A DNA stretch of 64,000 bases from Sphingosinicella sp. CPCC 101087 (GTDB taxonomy: Bacteria > Pseudomonadota > Alphaproteobacteria > Sphingomonadales > Sphingomonadaceae), in contig NZ_SBFF01000006.1 of the NCBI RefSeq assembly GCF_004151485.1, positions 1-64,000 of the forward strand. Reading direction: 5' to 3'. Shown here in pieces: positions 25,698-35,843 of this stretch (position 1 is its first letter; each line of letters opens with the position of its first letter). Made by a program: the position numbers and the translations under genes. The notes under the pieces were generated by a model. That model was not told the origin of the DNA and did no database searches. It was given only the letters and a program-made list of their open reading frames with translations.

Positions 25698-27992
25698 TCA
25701 GCCGCTCGCCACGCTTTCTTCGGAATGGAGACCATGGGCGCCGACAAGCCGGCCGAGCGCCTCCTGGTCGAAATGGAACCGGACCAGCGATCCGCCGCCA
25801 GGCCGGTCCTCGAACTCGATCTGTCCGAAATGCTCCTCGACAATCTTCTTCACGATGGCGAGGCCCAGGCCGGTGCCCTTGGCCCGGGTAGTCATGTAGG
25901 GCTCGGTCAGCCGGCCGCGCTCGGCCGGCAGGCCCACGCCGGTGTCGGCCACCTCGATGACGATCCGGCGGTCCGTCTCGCATATTTTCATCGCGATGCG
26001 GTCGGGAGCCTCCCCTTCTCCCGCAGCGCCGGCTCCGTTTTCGAGACGGGCCGCGGAGCCGCCTCGCTCGTCACGCTTCTGCTGGATCGCCTCGACGCCG
26101 TTCTTGACCACGTTGGTCAGGGCCTGGCCGAGCAGCCGGCGGTCGCAGACCAGCATGGGTGACGGATCGGGCACGTCGAGCGAGAAGTGGATCTCCGGAT
26201 GAGCGACCTCGTGCAGGAACAGGGCCTGCCGGGCGATCTCGGTCACCGGCTCCTCGCGGAAGGCTGGCTTGGGCATGCGGGCGAAGGACGAGAATTCGTC
26301 GACCATGCGGCGAAGGTCCCCCACCTGCCGGACGATCGTCCCGGTCAGCCGCTCGAAGGTCGAGGGGTCTGACGTCACCTCGGTCGCATAGCGCCGCTGC
26401 AGCCGTTCGGCGGCGAGCTGGATCGGGGTCAGGGGATTCTTGATCTCGTGGGCGATGCGCCGGGCGACGTCGGACCAGGCAGCCCGTCGCTGGTCCAGCA
26501 ACTGCTCGGTGATGTCGTCGAAAGTCAGGACATGGCCACCCTTCACCTTGACCGTCTTGACGGCCAGCGTGCGCGGCTCGCCACGCGAGGCGAACTGCAC
26601 GACGTCCTCGCGCGAGTCCGCAGCGATCTGCCGGTCGAGTTCCGGTGCCAAATCCGCCAGCTTCTGCCCGACCGGGCTTTCCCCGCTGGTCTTCAGCAAA
26701 GCCTCCGCCGAGCTGTTGATCAGCCGGACGACATGGTCGTCGTCGACCGAGATGATGCCGGCCGTGACTCCGGCCAGAACCGCTTCGGTGAAGGCGCGGC
26801 GGCTTTCGAGCTGGGCATTGGCAGCGACCAGGGCGCCGGTCTGCTCCTCCAGGCGCCGGGTCATACGGTTGAAGGCGTCGCCGAGCGTGCCGATTTCGTC
26901 CCGAACCAGCGAGGCGGGCACGCGCGCGGAAAGATCGCCGGCGGCGACCCGGCGTGCCGCGTCGACCAGTTCCCCGATCGGCCGGATGAGCCGGTCGGCG
27001 AGCTTCAGCGCGATCCAGATGGCGAGCGCCACGATCAGCAACGAGACGAGCAGCAGGATGGCATTGAATCGAAGCTGCAGGTTGCGCGAACGCTCCGTCA
27101 GCGCGCGATAATCCTCGAGCACGGCGGCGCCGCGGTTGATCTGCTGGATCAGCTGGGGCTCGAACACGCGCGCCGCGTAGAGATAGGTGTCGCTGCCGGC
27201 GGGAAAGCGCGTGACCGCGCCGATCCGGTCGTCGTCCTGGAAGGCGACGCTGGGCCGATCGCCGGCGAGGCGGCCGAGTATCTCCGGCCGGACCGCATTC
27301 TCCAGCGATCGCTCGTAGGGATCGACCAAAGCGAGCGACTGGACGCCATGCTCCGGCGTCACCCGCATGAGGATCGCTTCGGACAGGTTGCGGTAATAGA
27401 CCTGGCGGGCGAAGAATTCGGTGAATTCCAGGCTGTCGGCCGGATATTCGGAAAGGAATGCGGCAAGATCGGACGCCATGGTGAGCGTCTCTCGGTCGAC
27501 TCGATCGAGCTCCTGCTGATAGCTTTCCTGCGCGATCGTCGAGGCATTTTCGAGCATGCCTCGTGCCCGGTCGGAGAACCAGAAGGCCGTGCCGCTCTGA
27601 AACAGGAAGGACGCGAAGATGACCACGAGCAGGGTCGGCACGGTCGCGAGCACCGAGAAGAGGGCGACCAGGCGAACGTGCAGGCCTCCCCTGCCCCCCA
27701 TGGGCGAGCGGGTCGCGCGCCGCATCGCCACCCTGCGGGCGATCAACACCATGAGGGCGGTGGCCGGCACGAGGTTGGCCACGAGAAGCCCGGCCACCAT
27801 CGGTGGCGTCAGGAGCTCCTCGGCTTCGCTGTAGCCAGAGAGGATCAAATAGCTGACCACGGCGGTGGCGATGAGCGCCGCGATGGCGCCGACCTCGACG
27901 AGAGGGATGACGCCGCTTCGTCGCAGGATCACCGACAGGCGTCGCCGCCACCGCGGCCGGGAATCGACAGGGATCGCTGCTTCGGCATTCAC
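25698..27992 (-). CDS. ntrY: NtrY sensor histidine kinase
   Basis: 764 aa inner-membrane kinase. There are membrane segments near 32-54 and 64-85, another at about 105-128, an extracytoplasmic region, and a fourth near 305-325; then HAMP (RLIRPIGELVDAARRVAAGDL), PAS (AVLAGVTAGIISVDDDHVVRLINSSAEALL), HisKA (VARRIAHEIKNPLTPIQLAAERL) and HATPase (NVVKNGVEAIQ, DTGVGL, GTGLGLAIVKKI). Partner of NtrX. NtrYX systems respond to nitrogen, redox or envelope cues depending on species. It lies directly downstream of dusB with 154 bases between, with no ntrBC in between. Confidence 0.95.
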   Translation of the reverse strand: MNAEAAIPVDSRPRWRRRLSVILRRSGVIPLVEVGAIAALIATAVVSYLILSGYSEAEELLTPPMVAGLLVANLVPATALMVLIARRVAMRRATRSPMGGRGGLHVRLVALFSVLATVPTLLVVIFASFLFQSGTAFWFSDRARGMLENASTIAQESYQQELDRVDRETLTMASDLAAFLSEYPADSLEFTEFFARQVYYRNLSEAILMRVTPEHGVQSLALVDPYERSLENAVRPEILGRLAGDRPSVAFQDDDRIGAVTRFPAGSDTYLYAARVFEPQLIQQINRGAAVLEDYRALTERSRNLQLRFNAILLLVSLLIVALAIWIALKLADRLIRPIGELVDAARRVAAGDLSARVPASLVRDEIGTLGDAFNRMTRRLEEQTGALVAANAQLESRRAFTEAVLAGVTAGIISVDDDHVVRLINSSAEALLKTSGESPVGQKLADLAPELDRQIAADSREDVVQFASRGEPRTLAVKTVKVKGGHVLTFDDITEQLLDQRRAAWSDVARRIAHEIKNPLTPIQLAAERLQRRYATEVTSDPSTFERLTGTIVRQVGDLRRMVDEFSSFARMPKPAFREEPVTEIARQALFLHEVAHPEIHFSLDVPDPSPMLVCDRRLLGQALTNVVKNGVEAIQQKRDERGGSAARLENGAGAAGEGEAPDRIAMKICETDRRIVIEVADTGVGLPAERGRLTEPYMTTRAKGTGLGLAIVKKIVEEHFGQIEFEDRPGGGSLVRFHFDQEALGRLVGAHGLHSEESVASG

Positions 27993-28146
27993 CCTGCGGC
28001 TCTAGCACAACAATGTGGCGCAAAGAACACAGTGAATGGGGTCGTCTGCCGCAATTCGGGCCGGATCCGTCTCCGAAACGCTCGAGAAGTCTCCGCTGGA
28101 GACCGGCCCACGGCGCGGCCGTGCCTGCCGGGGACGCTCCCGATTT

Positions 28147-29145
28147 TCAGGCGGCGGCGCGGCTCAGCCAAGGCGCGTAGAATTCGCGCAGCATCGCCTT
28201 GGCCCGCACAGGATCGGCTTCCTTGTTGAAGGCGTTGCGGAACTCGGCCGATCCGTGCAGGCCCTTCGTATACCAGCCGATATGCTTGCGGGCGCAGTTG
28301 ACGCCGATCACCGGGCCGTAGAGCGCGAGCATCGCCTCATATTGTTCCAGGATAACGGCATATTGCTCTTCCAGGCTCGGGTCCGGAAGGCAAACGCCGG
28401 TCGCGAGCCAATGCATCACCTGGCGCAGCAACCAGGGTCGGCCATAGGCACCGCGGCCGATCATGACGCCGTCCGCACCCGACTGGTCGAGCGCAGTCTC
28501 GGCGTCCTCGATCGACTCGATGTCGCCATTGGCTATCACCGGAAGGTTCACGGCCTCCTTCACCTTGCGGATGAAGCGCCAGTCGGCCTCGCCCTTGTAC
28601 ATCTGGCAGCGCGTGCGGCCATGGACGGTGATCATCCGGATGCCGAGATCCTCCGCGATCCGCGCGAGTTCGGGCGCATTCAGGGACGCATGGTCCCAAC
28701 CCATCCGCATCTTGAGGGTTACGGGCACATCGACCGCCTTCACCGTCGCGTCGATGATCCTCGCGGCAAGATCCAGGTCGCGCATCAGCGCCGATCCCGC
28801 GTCGCCATTGACCACCTTCTTGACCGGGCAGCCCATGTTGATGTCGATGATCGCCGCGCCGCGGTCCTGGTTGAGCTTCGCCGCCTCCGCCATCTCGACC
28901 GGCGAGCAGCCGGCGAGCTGCATCGACACCGGCTCCTCGGACGGATCCCAGGCCGCCTTCTGGAGCGACTGGCGCGTCTCGCGGATCGCCGCCTGGCTGG
29001 CGATCATCTCGGTGACGGTCAGGCCAGCGCCGTAGCGCTTGACGATCCGCCGGAACGGCATGTCGGTGACTCCGGTCATCGGCGCGAGGATGACAGGCGT
29101 CTGGATTCGGACCGGGCCGATGTCGATGGGTGTCAGGCGGCTCAT
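28147..29145 (-). CDS. dusB: tRNA-dihydrouridine synthase B
   Basis: 332 aa flavoenzyme reducing uridine in tRNA. It starts [28 protein letters not shown]; the catalytic cysteine is in [11 protein letters not shown] (Cys106). FMN/tRNA blocks are [31 protein letters not shown] and [17 protein letters not shown]. The historic name is nifR3, and the gene commonly heads the ntr cluster in alphaproteobacteria. The long upstream open frame overlaps the divergent ispDF gene and is not coding. The start shares a 64-base divergent region with ispDF. Confidence 0.95.
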   Translation of the reverse strand: MSRLTPIDIGPVRIQTPVILAPMTGVTDMPFRRIVKRYGAGLTVTEMIASQAAIRETRQSLQKAAWDPSEEPVSMQLAGCSPVEMAEAAKLNQDRGAAIIDINMGCPVKKVVNGDAGSALMRDLDLAARIIDATVKAVDVPVTLKMRMGWDHASLNAPELARIAEDLGIRMITVHGRTRCQMYKGEADWRFIRKVKEAVNLPVIANGDIESIEDAETALDQSGADGVMIGRGAYGRPWLLRQVMHWLATGVCLPDPSLEEQYAVILEQYEAMLALYGPVIGVNCARKHIGWYTKGLHGSAEFRNAFNKEADPVRAKAMLREFYAPWLSRAAA

Positions 29146-29209
29146 GGAAAGGGCGAGATAAGGTGGATGGTGCTGGCGGGCAAGCTCGCCCTCCGCTACC
29201 AGCCCCGTC

Positions 29210-30376
29210 ATGGACGCGCCGGGAAGGATCGTAGCCCTGGTCGTGGCGGCCGGCAGCGGCAGCCGCGTCGGCGGCGGGGTCCTGCCCAAGCAGTATCGGC
29301 GCCTCGCCGGCAAGGCGGTGCTGGCTCACGCCGTCGCCCATCTGCGACATCCGCGCATCGACGAGATCAAAGTCGTGATCGGGACCGGCCACGAGGCATT
29401 CTATCGGGAAGCGATCGGCGCCCTCGCCCTCCCCCACCCCGTCATCGGCGGCGAGACTCGCCGACTATCGGTGCGTAATGGCCTCGCGGCCGTCGCGGCC
29501 GAGGGCGGCGCGAGCCAGGTGCTGATCCATGACGCCGCCCGGCCCTTCCTCCCGCCCCCGGTGATCGACCGACTGCTCGGCGCGCTGGAAAGTCATGGCG
29601 GCGCGGTACCGGTGCTGCCCGTGGTCGACACGCTCGCCGCGGCGGACGGGAGGTTGGGGCACAGCGTCCCGCGCGAGGGCCTGGTGCGGGTGCAGACGCC
29701 ACAAGCCTTTCGCTTTGCCGAAATCTTTGAGGCGCATGAGAGCTGGAATGGACCCGAACCGACCGACGACGCCCAAATGGCACGCGCGGCCGGAAGCGCC
29801 GTCGCGACGGTGGACGGAGATTCGATGCTCGAGAAGCTGACCTACGAATCCGACTTCGTGCGGGCGGAGGCGAGGCTGGGCGCGCGCATGACCAGCCGGA
29901 CCGGCCTCGGCTTCGATGTCCATGCCTTCGGGCCTGGCGACGGCGTCTGGCTCGGCGGCGTGCACGTGCCCCACGATCGAGGCCTCATCGGTCACAGCGA
30001 CGCCGACGTCCTGCTTCATGCCCTTACCGATGCCCTGCTCGGCGCGATCGGCGCCGGCGACATTGGCGACCATTTTCCGCCAAGCGACCCGCAATGGCGA
30101 GGCGCGCCGTCGGCCCTTTTCCTGGAACGGGCCCGCGACCTCGTCGAACGGGCGGGCGGCCGCATCGATCATGTCGATGGGACCATCGTCAGCGAAGCGC
30201 CGCGCGTCGGCCCTTACAGGGAGGCGATGCGCCGGCGGATCGCCGACTTGTTGCGGCTGCCGCTCGGGTCGGTTAGCGTCAAGGCGACGACGACGGAACG
30301 GCTCGGATTCACCGGCCGCGGCGAGGGAATGGCCGCTCAGGCGGTCGCCACGATCAGTCTCCCGGAGGCGTCATGA
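29210..30376 (+). CDS. ispDF: Bifunctional IspD/IspF enzyme of the MEP isoprenoid pathway
   Basis: 388 aa fusion. Residues 1 to about 225 are IspD (2-C-methyl-D-erythritol 4-phosphate cytidylyltransferase; [41 protein letters not shown]). From Met227 on is IspF (2-C-methyl-D-erythritol 2,4-cyclodiphosphate synthase; [19 protein letters not shown] with the metal-binding D-x-[36 protein letters not shown]). Fused IspDF is typical of alphaproteobacteria. The start has only a modest ribosome site; its stop overlaps the cinA-like start (ATGA). Confidence 0.97.
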   Translation: MDAPGRIVALVVAAGSGSRVGGGVLPKQYRRLAGKAVLAHAVAHLRHPRIDEIKVVIGTGHEAFYREAIGALALPHPVIGGETRRLSVRNGLAAVAAEGGASQVLIHDAARPFLPPPVIDRLLGALESHGGAVPVLPVVDTLAAADGRLGHSVPREGLVRVQTPQAFRFAEIFEAHESWNGPEPTDDAQMARAAGSAVATVDGDSMLEKLTYESDFVRAEARLGARMTSRTGLGFDVHAFGPGDGVWLGGVHVPHDRGLIGHSDADVLLHALTDALLGAIGAGDIGDHFPPSDPQWRGAPSALFLERARDLVERAGGRIDHVDGTIVSEAPRVGPYREAMRRRIADLLRLPLGSVSVKATTTERLGFTGRGEGMAAQAVATISLPEAS

Positions 30377-30906
30377 GCGACAATCGCGACTTCATCCTTC
30401 CCGCCGAGCTGGACGATCTGGCCCGGCGCGTGATCGAGGAAAACCGCGCCGCAGGGCGCACGATAGCGGTAGCCGAAAGCTGCACCGGCGGCCTCGTGGC
30501 GGCGGCGCTGACCGAGATCGCAGGCAGTTCCGACGTCTTCGACAGCGGGTTCGTCACTTATTCCAACGAATCGAAGATTCACCTGCTCGGAGTCAGCCAG
30601 GAGGTGATCGCGACGTTCGGCAGCGTTTCGGTCGCGACCGCCTGGGCGATGGCGCAGGGCGTGATCGCCCGCACGGGCGCCGACGTCGCGGTAGCGATCA
30701 CCGGCGTGGCCGGGCCGGGCGGCGGTTCCGAGAAGAAGCCGGTCGGCACGGTCGTGTTCGCGCGGGCGCAGCGGGACTCGGACCCGGAAGAGATTGTCGC
30801 AGACCGCAAGGAGTTCGGCGACCTTGGGCGCGCCGGAGTGCGGCTTCAGGCCGCGCTCTGCGCGCTCGAATTGCTGCTCCCCGTGCCCGACGCGCCGGCG
30901 CCGTAG
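30373..30906 (+). CDS. CinA-family nicotinamide-nucleotide amidohydrolase domain protein
   Basis: 177 aa, the C-terminal CinA/PncC domain alone. It carries the motifs [56 protein letters not shown] and ARAQRD. The domain deamidates NMN to nicotinate mononucleotide in NAD recycling. The start overlaps the ispDF stop by ATGA. Its last 61 bases overlap, tail to tail, the RatA-like gene on the other strand. Confidence 0.92.
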   Translation: MSDNRDFILPAELDDLARRVIEENRAAGRTIAVAESCTGGLVAAALTEIAGSSDVFDSGFVTYSNESKIHLLGVSQEVIATFGSVSVATAWAMAQGVIARTGADVAVAITGVAGPGGGSEKKPVGTVVFARAQRDSDPEEIVADRKEFGDLGRAGVRLQAALCALELLLPVPDAPAP

Positions 30907-31328
30907 AGGTCATGGGCGCGTTCCTCGAACGCGCCGATCATCCGGCGTAGCGCCCGATCGAACATCTGCCCCGCCAGCGCCTCGAAGATACGGCTGCGGA
31001 AGGCGAAATCGACGCAGAAATCGACGCTGGAGCCGCCCTTGCCGTCCGGAACGAACTTCCAGTTGTTGTGGAGATATTTGAGCGGGCCCTCGATATAGTC
31101 GATCTCAATCTCTTCGGGCCGGCGCTTGTGGACCTTCGACGTGAAGGTCTCCTTGAGCGCGCGGAAGCCTACGGCGAGATCGGCGACCATCTCGGTCTCG
31201 TTGTCGGACCGCACTCGGACGGCGGCGACCCACGGGAGGAATTCCGGATAGCTCTTCACGTCCGCCACCAGATCGAACAATTGCTCGGGCGTGTAGGGCA
31301 GGTTCCTTCGCTCGGTATGACGGGGCAT
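30846..31328 (-). CDS. RatA/COQ10-type START-domain protein
   Basis: 160 aa, polyketide cyclase/START fold: PRHTERRNLPYTPEQLFDLVADVKSYPEFLPWVAAVRV at the N-terminus, then TFTSKV, GPLKYLHNNWKF and VDFAFRSRIFEALAGQMFDRALRRMIGAFEERA. The alphaproteobacterial members are orthologues of mitochondrial Coq10 and probably bind ubiquinone or related lipids; E. coli RatA affects ribosomes. The last 15 or so residues (Gly/Ser/Ala-rich) are outside the domain and overlap the opposite-strand cinA gene by 61 bases. Starts next to lipA, 7 bases after its stop. Confidence 0.9.
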   Translation of the reverse strand: MPRHTERRNLPYTPEQLFDLVADVKSYPEFLPWVAAVRVRSDNETEMVADLAVGFRALKETFTSKVHKRRPEEIEIDYIEGPLKYLHNNWKFVPDGKGGSSVDFCVDFAFRSRIFEALAGQMFDRALRRMIGAFEERAHDLYGAGASGTGSSNSSAQSAA

Positions 31329-31335
31329 GAAACGC

Positions 31336-32310
31336 CTAAGAAGTGGTCGCCAGTTTCGCCTCTCGCGCCGCCTTGAGCTTCGCGAAATCGTCGCCGGCAT
31401 GATAGCTGGAGCGGGTAAGCGGGCTGGCGGCGACCAGAAGGAAGCCCTTGGCGCGGGCGATCGCGGCATAAGCGGCGAAAGCCTGCGGCGTGACGAATTC
31501 CTGGACGCTCGCATGCCGCGGCGTCGGCTGGAGATACTGGCCCATGGTCAGGAAGTCGACGTCGGCCGATCGCATGTCGTCCATGACCTGATGGACTTCG
31601 AGCCTTTCCTCGCCCAGCCCCGCCATCAGGCCGGATTTTGTAAAGATGGTCGGGTCGTGGCGCTTGACGCTTTCGAGCAGGCGCAGCGATGCATAGTAGC
31701 GGGCGCCGGGGCGGATGGTCGGATAGAGCCGCGGGACCGTCTCGAGATTATGATTGTAGACGTCCGGCCGCGCCGCGACGATCTTCTCGACCGCCGCCTC
31801 GGACTTGTTGCGGAAATCGGGAGTGAGGATCTCGATCGTCGTCCCAGGGGCGTTGCGGCGTAGCGCCTCGATCACCCGCACGAATTGCATCGCTCCCCCG
31901 TCGGGAAGATCGTCACGATCGACCGAGGTCACTACGATGTGGCTGAGCCCGAGCTCGGCCGCCGCGACGGCGACATGCTCCGGCTCCAAGGGGTCCACCG
32001 CGCGCGGCATCCCCGTCTTCACATTGCAGAAGGCACAGGCCCGCGTGCAGGTGTCGCCGAGGATCATCACGGTGGCGTGCTTCTTGGTCCAGCACTCGCC
32101 GATGTTCGGGCAGGCCGCCTCCTCGCAAACCGTGGCGAGGTTGAGGCGCCGCATCAGCTTGCGCGTCTCCATGAATCCCGCGCTCGTCGGCGCCTTCACC
32201 CGGATCCAGTCCGGCTTTCGCTGTCTCCCGTCGCTCCGTCCCGGGACGGAGGGTATGGAGATCGGATCGGCTTCGCTCATGGTGGGCGAGATAGCGATGT
32301 CGGGGCTCAC
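31336..32310 (-). CDS. lipA: Lipoyl synthase
   Basis: 324 aa radical-SAM enzyme inserting sulfur into octanoyl groups on lipoyl domains, such as the one fused to PdhB in this window. The auxiliary cluster is Cys62-Cys67-Cys73 ([12 protein letters not shown]) and the SAM cluster Cys88-Cys92-Cys95 (CTRACAFC). The closing RSSYHAG supplies the serine ligand of the auxiliary cluster. The GTG at 32310 has a good GAGGGG site seven bases upstream; the ATG at 32280 is the alternative and lacks one. Confidence 0.96.
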   Translation of the reverse strand: MSPDIAISPTMSEADPISIPSVPGRSDGRQRKPDWIRVKAPTSAGFMETRKLMRRLNLATVCEEAACPNIGECWTKKHATVMILGDTCTRACAFCNVKTGMPRAVDPLEPEHVAVAAAELGLSHIVVTSVDRDDLPDGGAMQFVRVIEALRRNAPGTTIEILTPDFRNKSEAAVEKIVAARPDVYNHNLETVPRLYPTIRPGARYYASLRLLESVKRHDPTIFTKSGLMAGLGEERLEVHQVMDDMRSADVDFLTMGQYLQPTPRHASVQEFVTPQAFAAYAAIARAKGFLLVAASPLTRSSYHAGDDFAKLKAAREAKLATTS

Positions 32311-32363
32311 TTGCCACCCCTCGCCTCCCCCGGCTAACCGCGGCTCGAGTCTTGCCGAGGAGA

Positions 32364-33008
32364 ATGCGCTTGCCGGGAGATATCAACGAGCTGATCGAAG
32401 GCTATCGCCGCTTCCGCCGGTCGGGCTGGGCGGCGCAGCGAGAGCGCTGGGCCGAGCTGGCCGAGGGGCAGCGGCCGAAGGTGATGGTGATCGCCTGTTC
32501 CGACAGCCGGGTCGATCCCGCCCAGATCTTCGACGCCCGGCCCGGAGAGATCTTCGTCGTCCGGAACGTCGCAAACCTCGTGCCTCCGTTCGAGACGGAC
32601 AGCGCCTATCACGGCGTCTCCGCCGCGCTGGAGTTCGCCGTCACGCAGCTCGAAGTCGAGGACGTGGTGGTGATGGGCCACGGCTTCTGCGGCGGTTGCG
32701 CGGCGGCCCTGACCGGACAGTTCGACCATGCGGGACACGGCGAGGGCCAGTTCATCGCGCACTGGATCGGCATGCTGAGCGCCGCCCGCGAATCGATCCG
32801 TTCGCGCCATCCCAGCCTGGACCGCCAAGCGTTCCTTGAGATGGAACTTGAAGGCGTCCGCCTATCTCTCACGAACCTGAGGACATTTCCATGGGTACGC
32901 GAACGTGAGGAGACCAAGCGGCTCAGCCTGCACGGAGCCTATTTCGCCATCGACAACGGGATCCTGCACGTCCTCGATCCCGCGAACGGGGAATTCGTCC
33001 CCGTCTGA
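32364..33008 (+). CDS. can: Beta-class carbonic anhydrase
   Basis: 214 aa zinc enzyme interconverting CO2 and bicarbonate. The zinc and active-site residues are Cys45-Asp47-Arg49 (ACSDSRVDP) and His106/Cys109 (GHGFCGGC). No signal peptide. The start is uncertain: the ATG at 32364 lies almost against its GAGGAG, while a TTG two codons on (32370) has better spacing. It diverges from lipA and converges with the isomerase gene. Confidence 0.93.
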   Translation: MRLPGDINELIEGYRRFRRSGWAAQRERWAELAEGQRPKVMVIACSDSRVDPAQIFDARPGEIFVVRNVANLVPPFETDSAYHGVSAALEFAVTQLEVEDVVVMGHGFCGGCAAALTGQFDHAGHGEGQFIAHWIGMLSAARESIRSRHPSLDRQAFLEMELEGVRLSLTNLRTFPWVREREETKRLSLHGAYFAIDNGILHVLDPANGEFVPV

Positions 33009-33020
33009 GGCGGGCAAAGG

Positions 33021-33614
33021 CTATGGCTGGCGTCGTGCGGTGACGATGCGGATGCGGGGATCGAGCATCTGGCCACGCATCACGCCCTCGCCCTCCGTCG
33101 GCGAAGTCGGCGATTCCAGGATCCGGCGAACCACGTCCATCCCTTCGACCACCCGGCCGAACACCGCGTAGCCGAGCCCATCCCCACCCGATCCAGGGCC
33201 CGCGTCCAGGTATAGCTGGTCGCCGACCATGATGGTGAAGTCGCCCTGAGCGGTGCCCGGCGCGAAGCGCGGCACCGAGACCGCGCCATCGACGTGACTT
33301 AGTCCGGTCTGGCTCGTCGGCTCATGCGCGATGGGCGGAAAGAGCTTGTTGCCGTCGCGCACGCCACCTTGAACCAGCCCCGCGCCCTCGCCGGTGCGCA
33401 TGGCGCGGTAGAATTCCATTCCATCGAGGCGCTGCGCATCGACATAGCGCAGGAAGTTCGCCGAGGTTATCGGCGCGCGCGCCGGATCGACCTCGATGAC
33501 GATGGTTCCGGCGCTGGTCTCCAGCGCTACCCGCACCGGGACCCTATCCGCGGATTGCGCGAGAGCGGAACCGCCATGCATGCCAAGCAAAACGCAGAGC
33601 AGCCAGCGCCACAT
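33021..33614 (-). CDS. Peptidyl-prolyl cis-trans isomerase, cyclophilin type, exported
   Basis: 197 aa with a signal peptide (MWRWLLCVLLGMHGGSALAQ). The cyclophilin core shows VALETSAGTIVIEVDPARAPITSANFLRYVD, FYRAMRT and a shortened version of the usual QGG...FTIMVGD pattern, with GYAVFGRVVEGMDVVRRI near the end. It should assist folding in the periplasm. The start is fixed by the TGATG overlap with the upstream permease gene; the longer open frame beyond it is permease shadow. Confidence 0.92.
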   Translation of the reverse strand: MWRWLLCVLLGMHGGSALAQSADRVPVRVALETSAGTIVIEVDPARAPITSANFLRYVDAQRLDGMEFYRAMRTGEGAGLVQGGVRDGNKLFPPIAHEPTSQTGLSHVDGAVSVPRFAPGTAQGDFTIMVGDQLYLDAGPGSGGDGLGYAVFGRVVEGMDVVRRILESPTSPTEGEGVMRGQMLDPRIRIVTARRQP

Positions 33615-35020
33615 CAGACCGCGCTCCCCGCGACGCTGCGCCGCGCGCCGTAGAGGAAGTAAATCGCAAAACCGATCAGGTGGGCACCCAGGAACCAGAG
33701 CTGCGTGCGCTGCGGCAGGCTGTAGAACAGATAGAGGCAACCGAGAATCGCAAGCAGGCCGACCGCCCAAGGCCAGGGCGTGCGGAAGGCGCGCGGCGCG
33801 TCCGGAGCGCGCCGCCGCATCACCAGCATGCATATCGCAACGGCGACGAAGGCCGTAAGCGTTCCAGCATTGGCGAGCGCCGCCAGCTCCGCGAGCGGCA
33901 CCACGCCCGCGAGGAAGGCGACGATCACACCGGTGAACAGGGTGATCCGTACCGGCGAGCCGCGCCCCGACACGCGCGCAAGAGTCGGCGGGAGCAGCCC
34001 GTCACGCGCCATGACGAAGAAGATCCGGCTCTGGCCGTAGAAGAAAGCGAGAATGACGGTCGGCAGCGCGATCACCGCCGAAGCGGCGAGGTAGCGAGCG
34101 GCCCCCGGCTGCCCGATCTCGCGAAGTATCAAGGCGAGCGGCTCGGGGCTGTCGGCGAAGCGGATATAAGCGAGCGCGCCGATCGCCGCCGCCGCCACCG
34201 CCATGTAGATGAGGACGCAGGCGACCATCGATCCAACGATTCCGATCGAAAGATCGCGCTCCGGATTCTTCGTCTCTTCGGCTGCGGTGGCGATCGCGTC
34301 GAACCCGTAAAAGGCGAAGAAGATGATCGCGGCGGCGGCCATCACGCCGACTTCCGCGCCGGGCGGGCCGCTCTTGCCGAAGCCGAAAGGCATGAACGGA
34401 TCGAAATTGTCCGGGTTGAAATAAGGCAAGGCGACCGCGACGAAGACGATCAGGGCGACGATCTTCACGATGACCAGGAGCGCGTTGAAATTAGCGCTCT
34501 CGCGCACCCCGTAGATGAGCAGGCCAGCGATGACGGCGATGATGAAGATAGCGGGCAGGTTGACGATCCCGCCCAGTTCCGGTCCCTGGGCGAGCGCCAT
34601 GGGAAAGCCCAGCCAGTCATGGAGCAAGGGCGCGGCATAGCCCGACCAGCCGACCGCGACTGCGCTCACCACCAGCGAATATTCGAGGATCAGGCTCCAG
34701 CCGACGAACCAGGCGAGCAACTCGCCCAGCACGACATAGGTGTAGGTATAGGCGCTTCCCGAGGCGGGGATCATCGTCGCCATCTCCGCATAAGCGAGCG
34801 CCGCCGCGGCGCAGATGATCCCGGCAATGGCAAAAGAGAGTATCACCGACGGACCCGCCTTGGCGGCCCCCACACCGATCAGCGTCAGGATGCCGGTGCC
34901 GACGATCGCCCCGACACCGAGCGCGATCAGATGGGGCCAGCCGAGCGAGCGCTTCAGCCGATGCTCCGGCGCCAGGTCCTCCTCGGACACCAGCACCTTG
35001 CGCGCATTCCATCTTGCCAC
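33614..35020 (-). CDS. APC-family amino acid permease
   Basis: 468 aa with about 12 to 14 predicted membrane segments. It begins with a short cytoplasmic N-terminus (LVSEEDLAPEHRLKRSLGWPHL) and the substrate-binding loop GVGAIVGTGILTLIGVGAAKAGP of transmembrane helix 1. Resembles the cationic amino acid transporter branch (YfnA/CAT-like), including FYGFDAIATAAEETKNPERDLSIGI. The substrate is not determinable. Coupled by TGATG to the isomerase gene downstream. Confidence 0.93.
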   Translation of the reverse strand: MARWNARKVLVSEEDLAPEHRLKRSLGWPHLIALGVGAIVGTGILTLIGVGAAKAGPSVILSFAIAGIICAAAALAYAEMATMIPASGSAYTYTYVVLGELLAWFVGWSLILEYSLVVSAVAVGWSGYAAPLLHDWLGFPMALAQGPELGGIVNLPAIFIIAVIAGLLIYGVRESANFNALLVIVKIVALIVFVAVALPYFNPDNFDPFMPFGFGKSGPPGAEVGVMAAAAIIFFAFYGFDAIATAAEETKNPERDLSIGIVGSMVACVLIYMAVAAAAIGALAYIRFADSPEPLALILREIGQPGAARYLAASAVIALPTVILAFFYGQSRIFFVMARDGLLPPTLARVSGRGSPVRITLFTGVIVAFLAGVVPLAELAALANAGTLTAFVAVAICMLVMRRRAPDAPRAFRTPWPWAVGLLAILGCLYLFYSLPQRTQLWFLGAHLIGFAIYFLYGARRSVAGSAV

Positions 35021-35109
35021 CGGACCCCTCCCGCTTGGTTCGCAGCGCCACCTTCAGCGGGTTGAAGCCGGCCGGACAAGAGGAAATTGGCACGGACTTC
35101 CGGAGAAGC

Positions 35110-35682
35110 TCAGGGTACGCGCTGACCGACGACATTGCCGGGCGGCGCGTAACGGCAGATCAGGAAGTCCCAGCGGCGCGAATGATGAAGGGCGCAACCG
35201 ATCCGGGTCGATGCGGCCCAGATCATCTGCGTGTAATGGGCGACATCGCTCCAATGACCGCTGCGGCTGACGTCCGGAAAACTCCCGGGCGTGAACAAGG
35301 CCTTCTCTCCCGCCCAGCTCCCGATCATCTCTTCGAGGCTGTACGCGCCCCGCGTCCCCATCCATAGATTCTCGCCCTGCCCCGGCCGGCTTTCCGGCGG
35401 CGAATGCGCCAGCCGGCCTCGCCGCGCCAGCGCCGGTCCATAAGCGGCCGCCGCCGAGGCAAGCCCGGGATCCCAAACCAGCGGCGGCGCGCCGACGGCG
35501 GCGCGCTCGCGATTGTGCAGCGCCACGAGGCGCGGGCCGAAATTGGAAAGATCTTGCGGCCCCAGACCGGCCGGACGCTCGGTGCGGACCATCGCTCCCT
35601 CGGCCCAGGGCGGGCGTCCGTCGCCGCAGGCCGCGGTGGAGAGAGCGGCGAAAGAGATTGCGAGGACCAAATGGCGAGTCAT
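35110..35682 (-). CDS. CAP/SCP-domain lipoprotein
   Basis: 190 aa. The N-terminus ends in a lipobox (LSTAACGDG), so it is a probable lipoprotein. The CAP (PR-1-like) domain has LVALHNRERAAVGAPPLVWDPGLASAAAAYG, GENLWMG, SDVAHYTQMIWAASTRIGC and WDFLICRYAPPGNVVGQRVP, which hold the His/Glu pocket residues and cysteines of the family. Function in bacteria is largely unknown. Confidence 0.9.
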   Translation of the reverse strand: MTRHLVLAISFAALSTAACGDGRPPWAEGAMVRTERPAGLGPQDLSNFGPRLVALHNRERAAVGAPPLVWDPGLASAAAAYGPALARRGRLAHSPPESRPGQGENLWMGTRGAYSLEEMIGSWAGEKALFTPGSFPDVSRSGHWSDVAHYTQMIWAASTRIGCALHHSRRWDFLICRYAPPGNVVGQRVP

Positions 35683-35787
35683 GACGTTTGCACTCCGGGT
35701 TCAGAAAATCGGCAGTCGTCCTTGCAGTTCCGGAGACGCCCTGCCGTGACATCAGGACTAGATAGCGAGCATTCCGTGCTTCTGCAG

Positions 35788-35812
35788 GGAACCTCGATGC
35801 CTGATCTGAGTT
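35788..35812 (+). promoter_or_regulatory. EcfG-type general stress promoter before the PAS protein
   Basis: GGAAC (35788-35792), 17 bases, then GTT (35810-35812), matching GGAAC-N16/17-GTT; the base before GTT is G rather than C. The start of the downstream gene lies 31 bases further on, a suitable distance. Confidence 0.5.
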
Positions 35813-35843
35813 AATTCCCGACCAGACGGGGGTCCTGAAAGCC

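Noticed and set aside
28089-28103. GTCTCC-GCT-GGAGAC inverted repeat between ntrY and dusB
   Set aside because: Short loop without T-run on the minus strand; likely not a terminator, and no regulator is known to use it.
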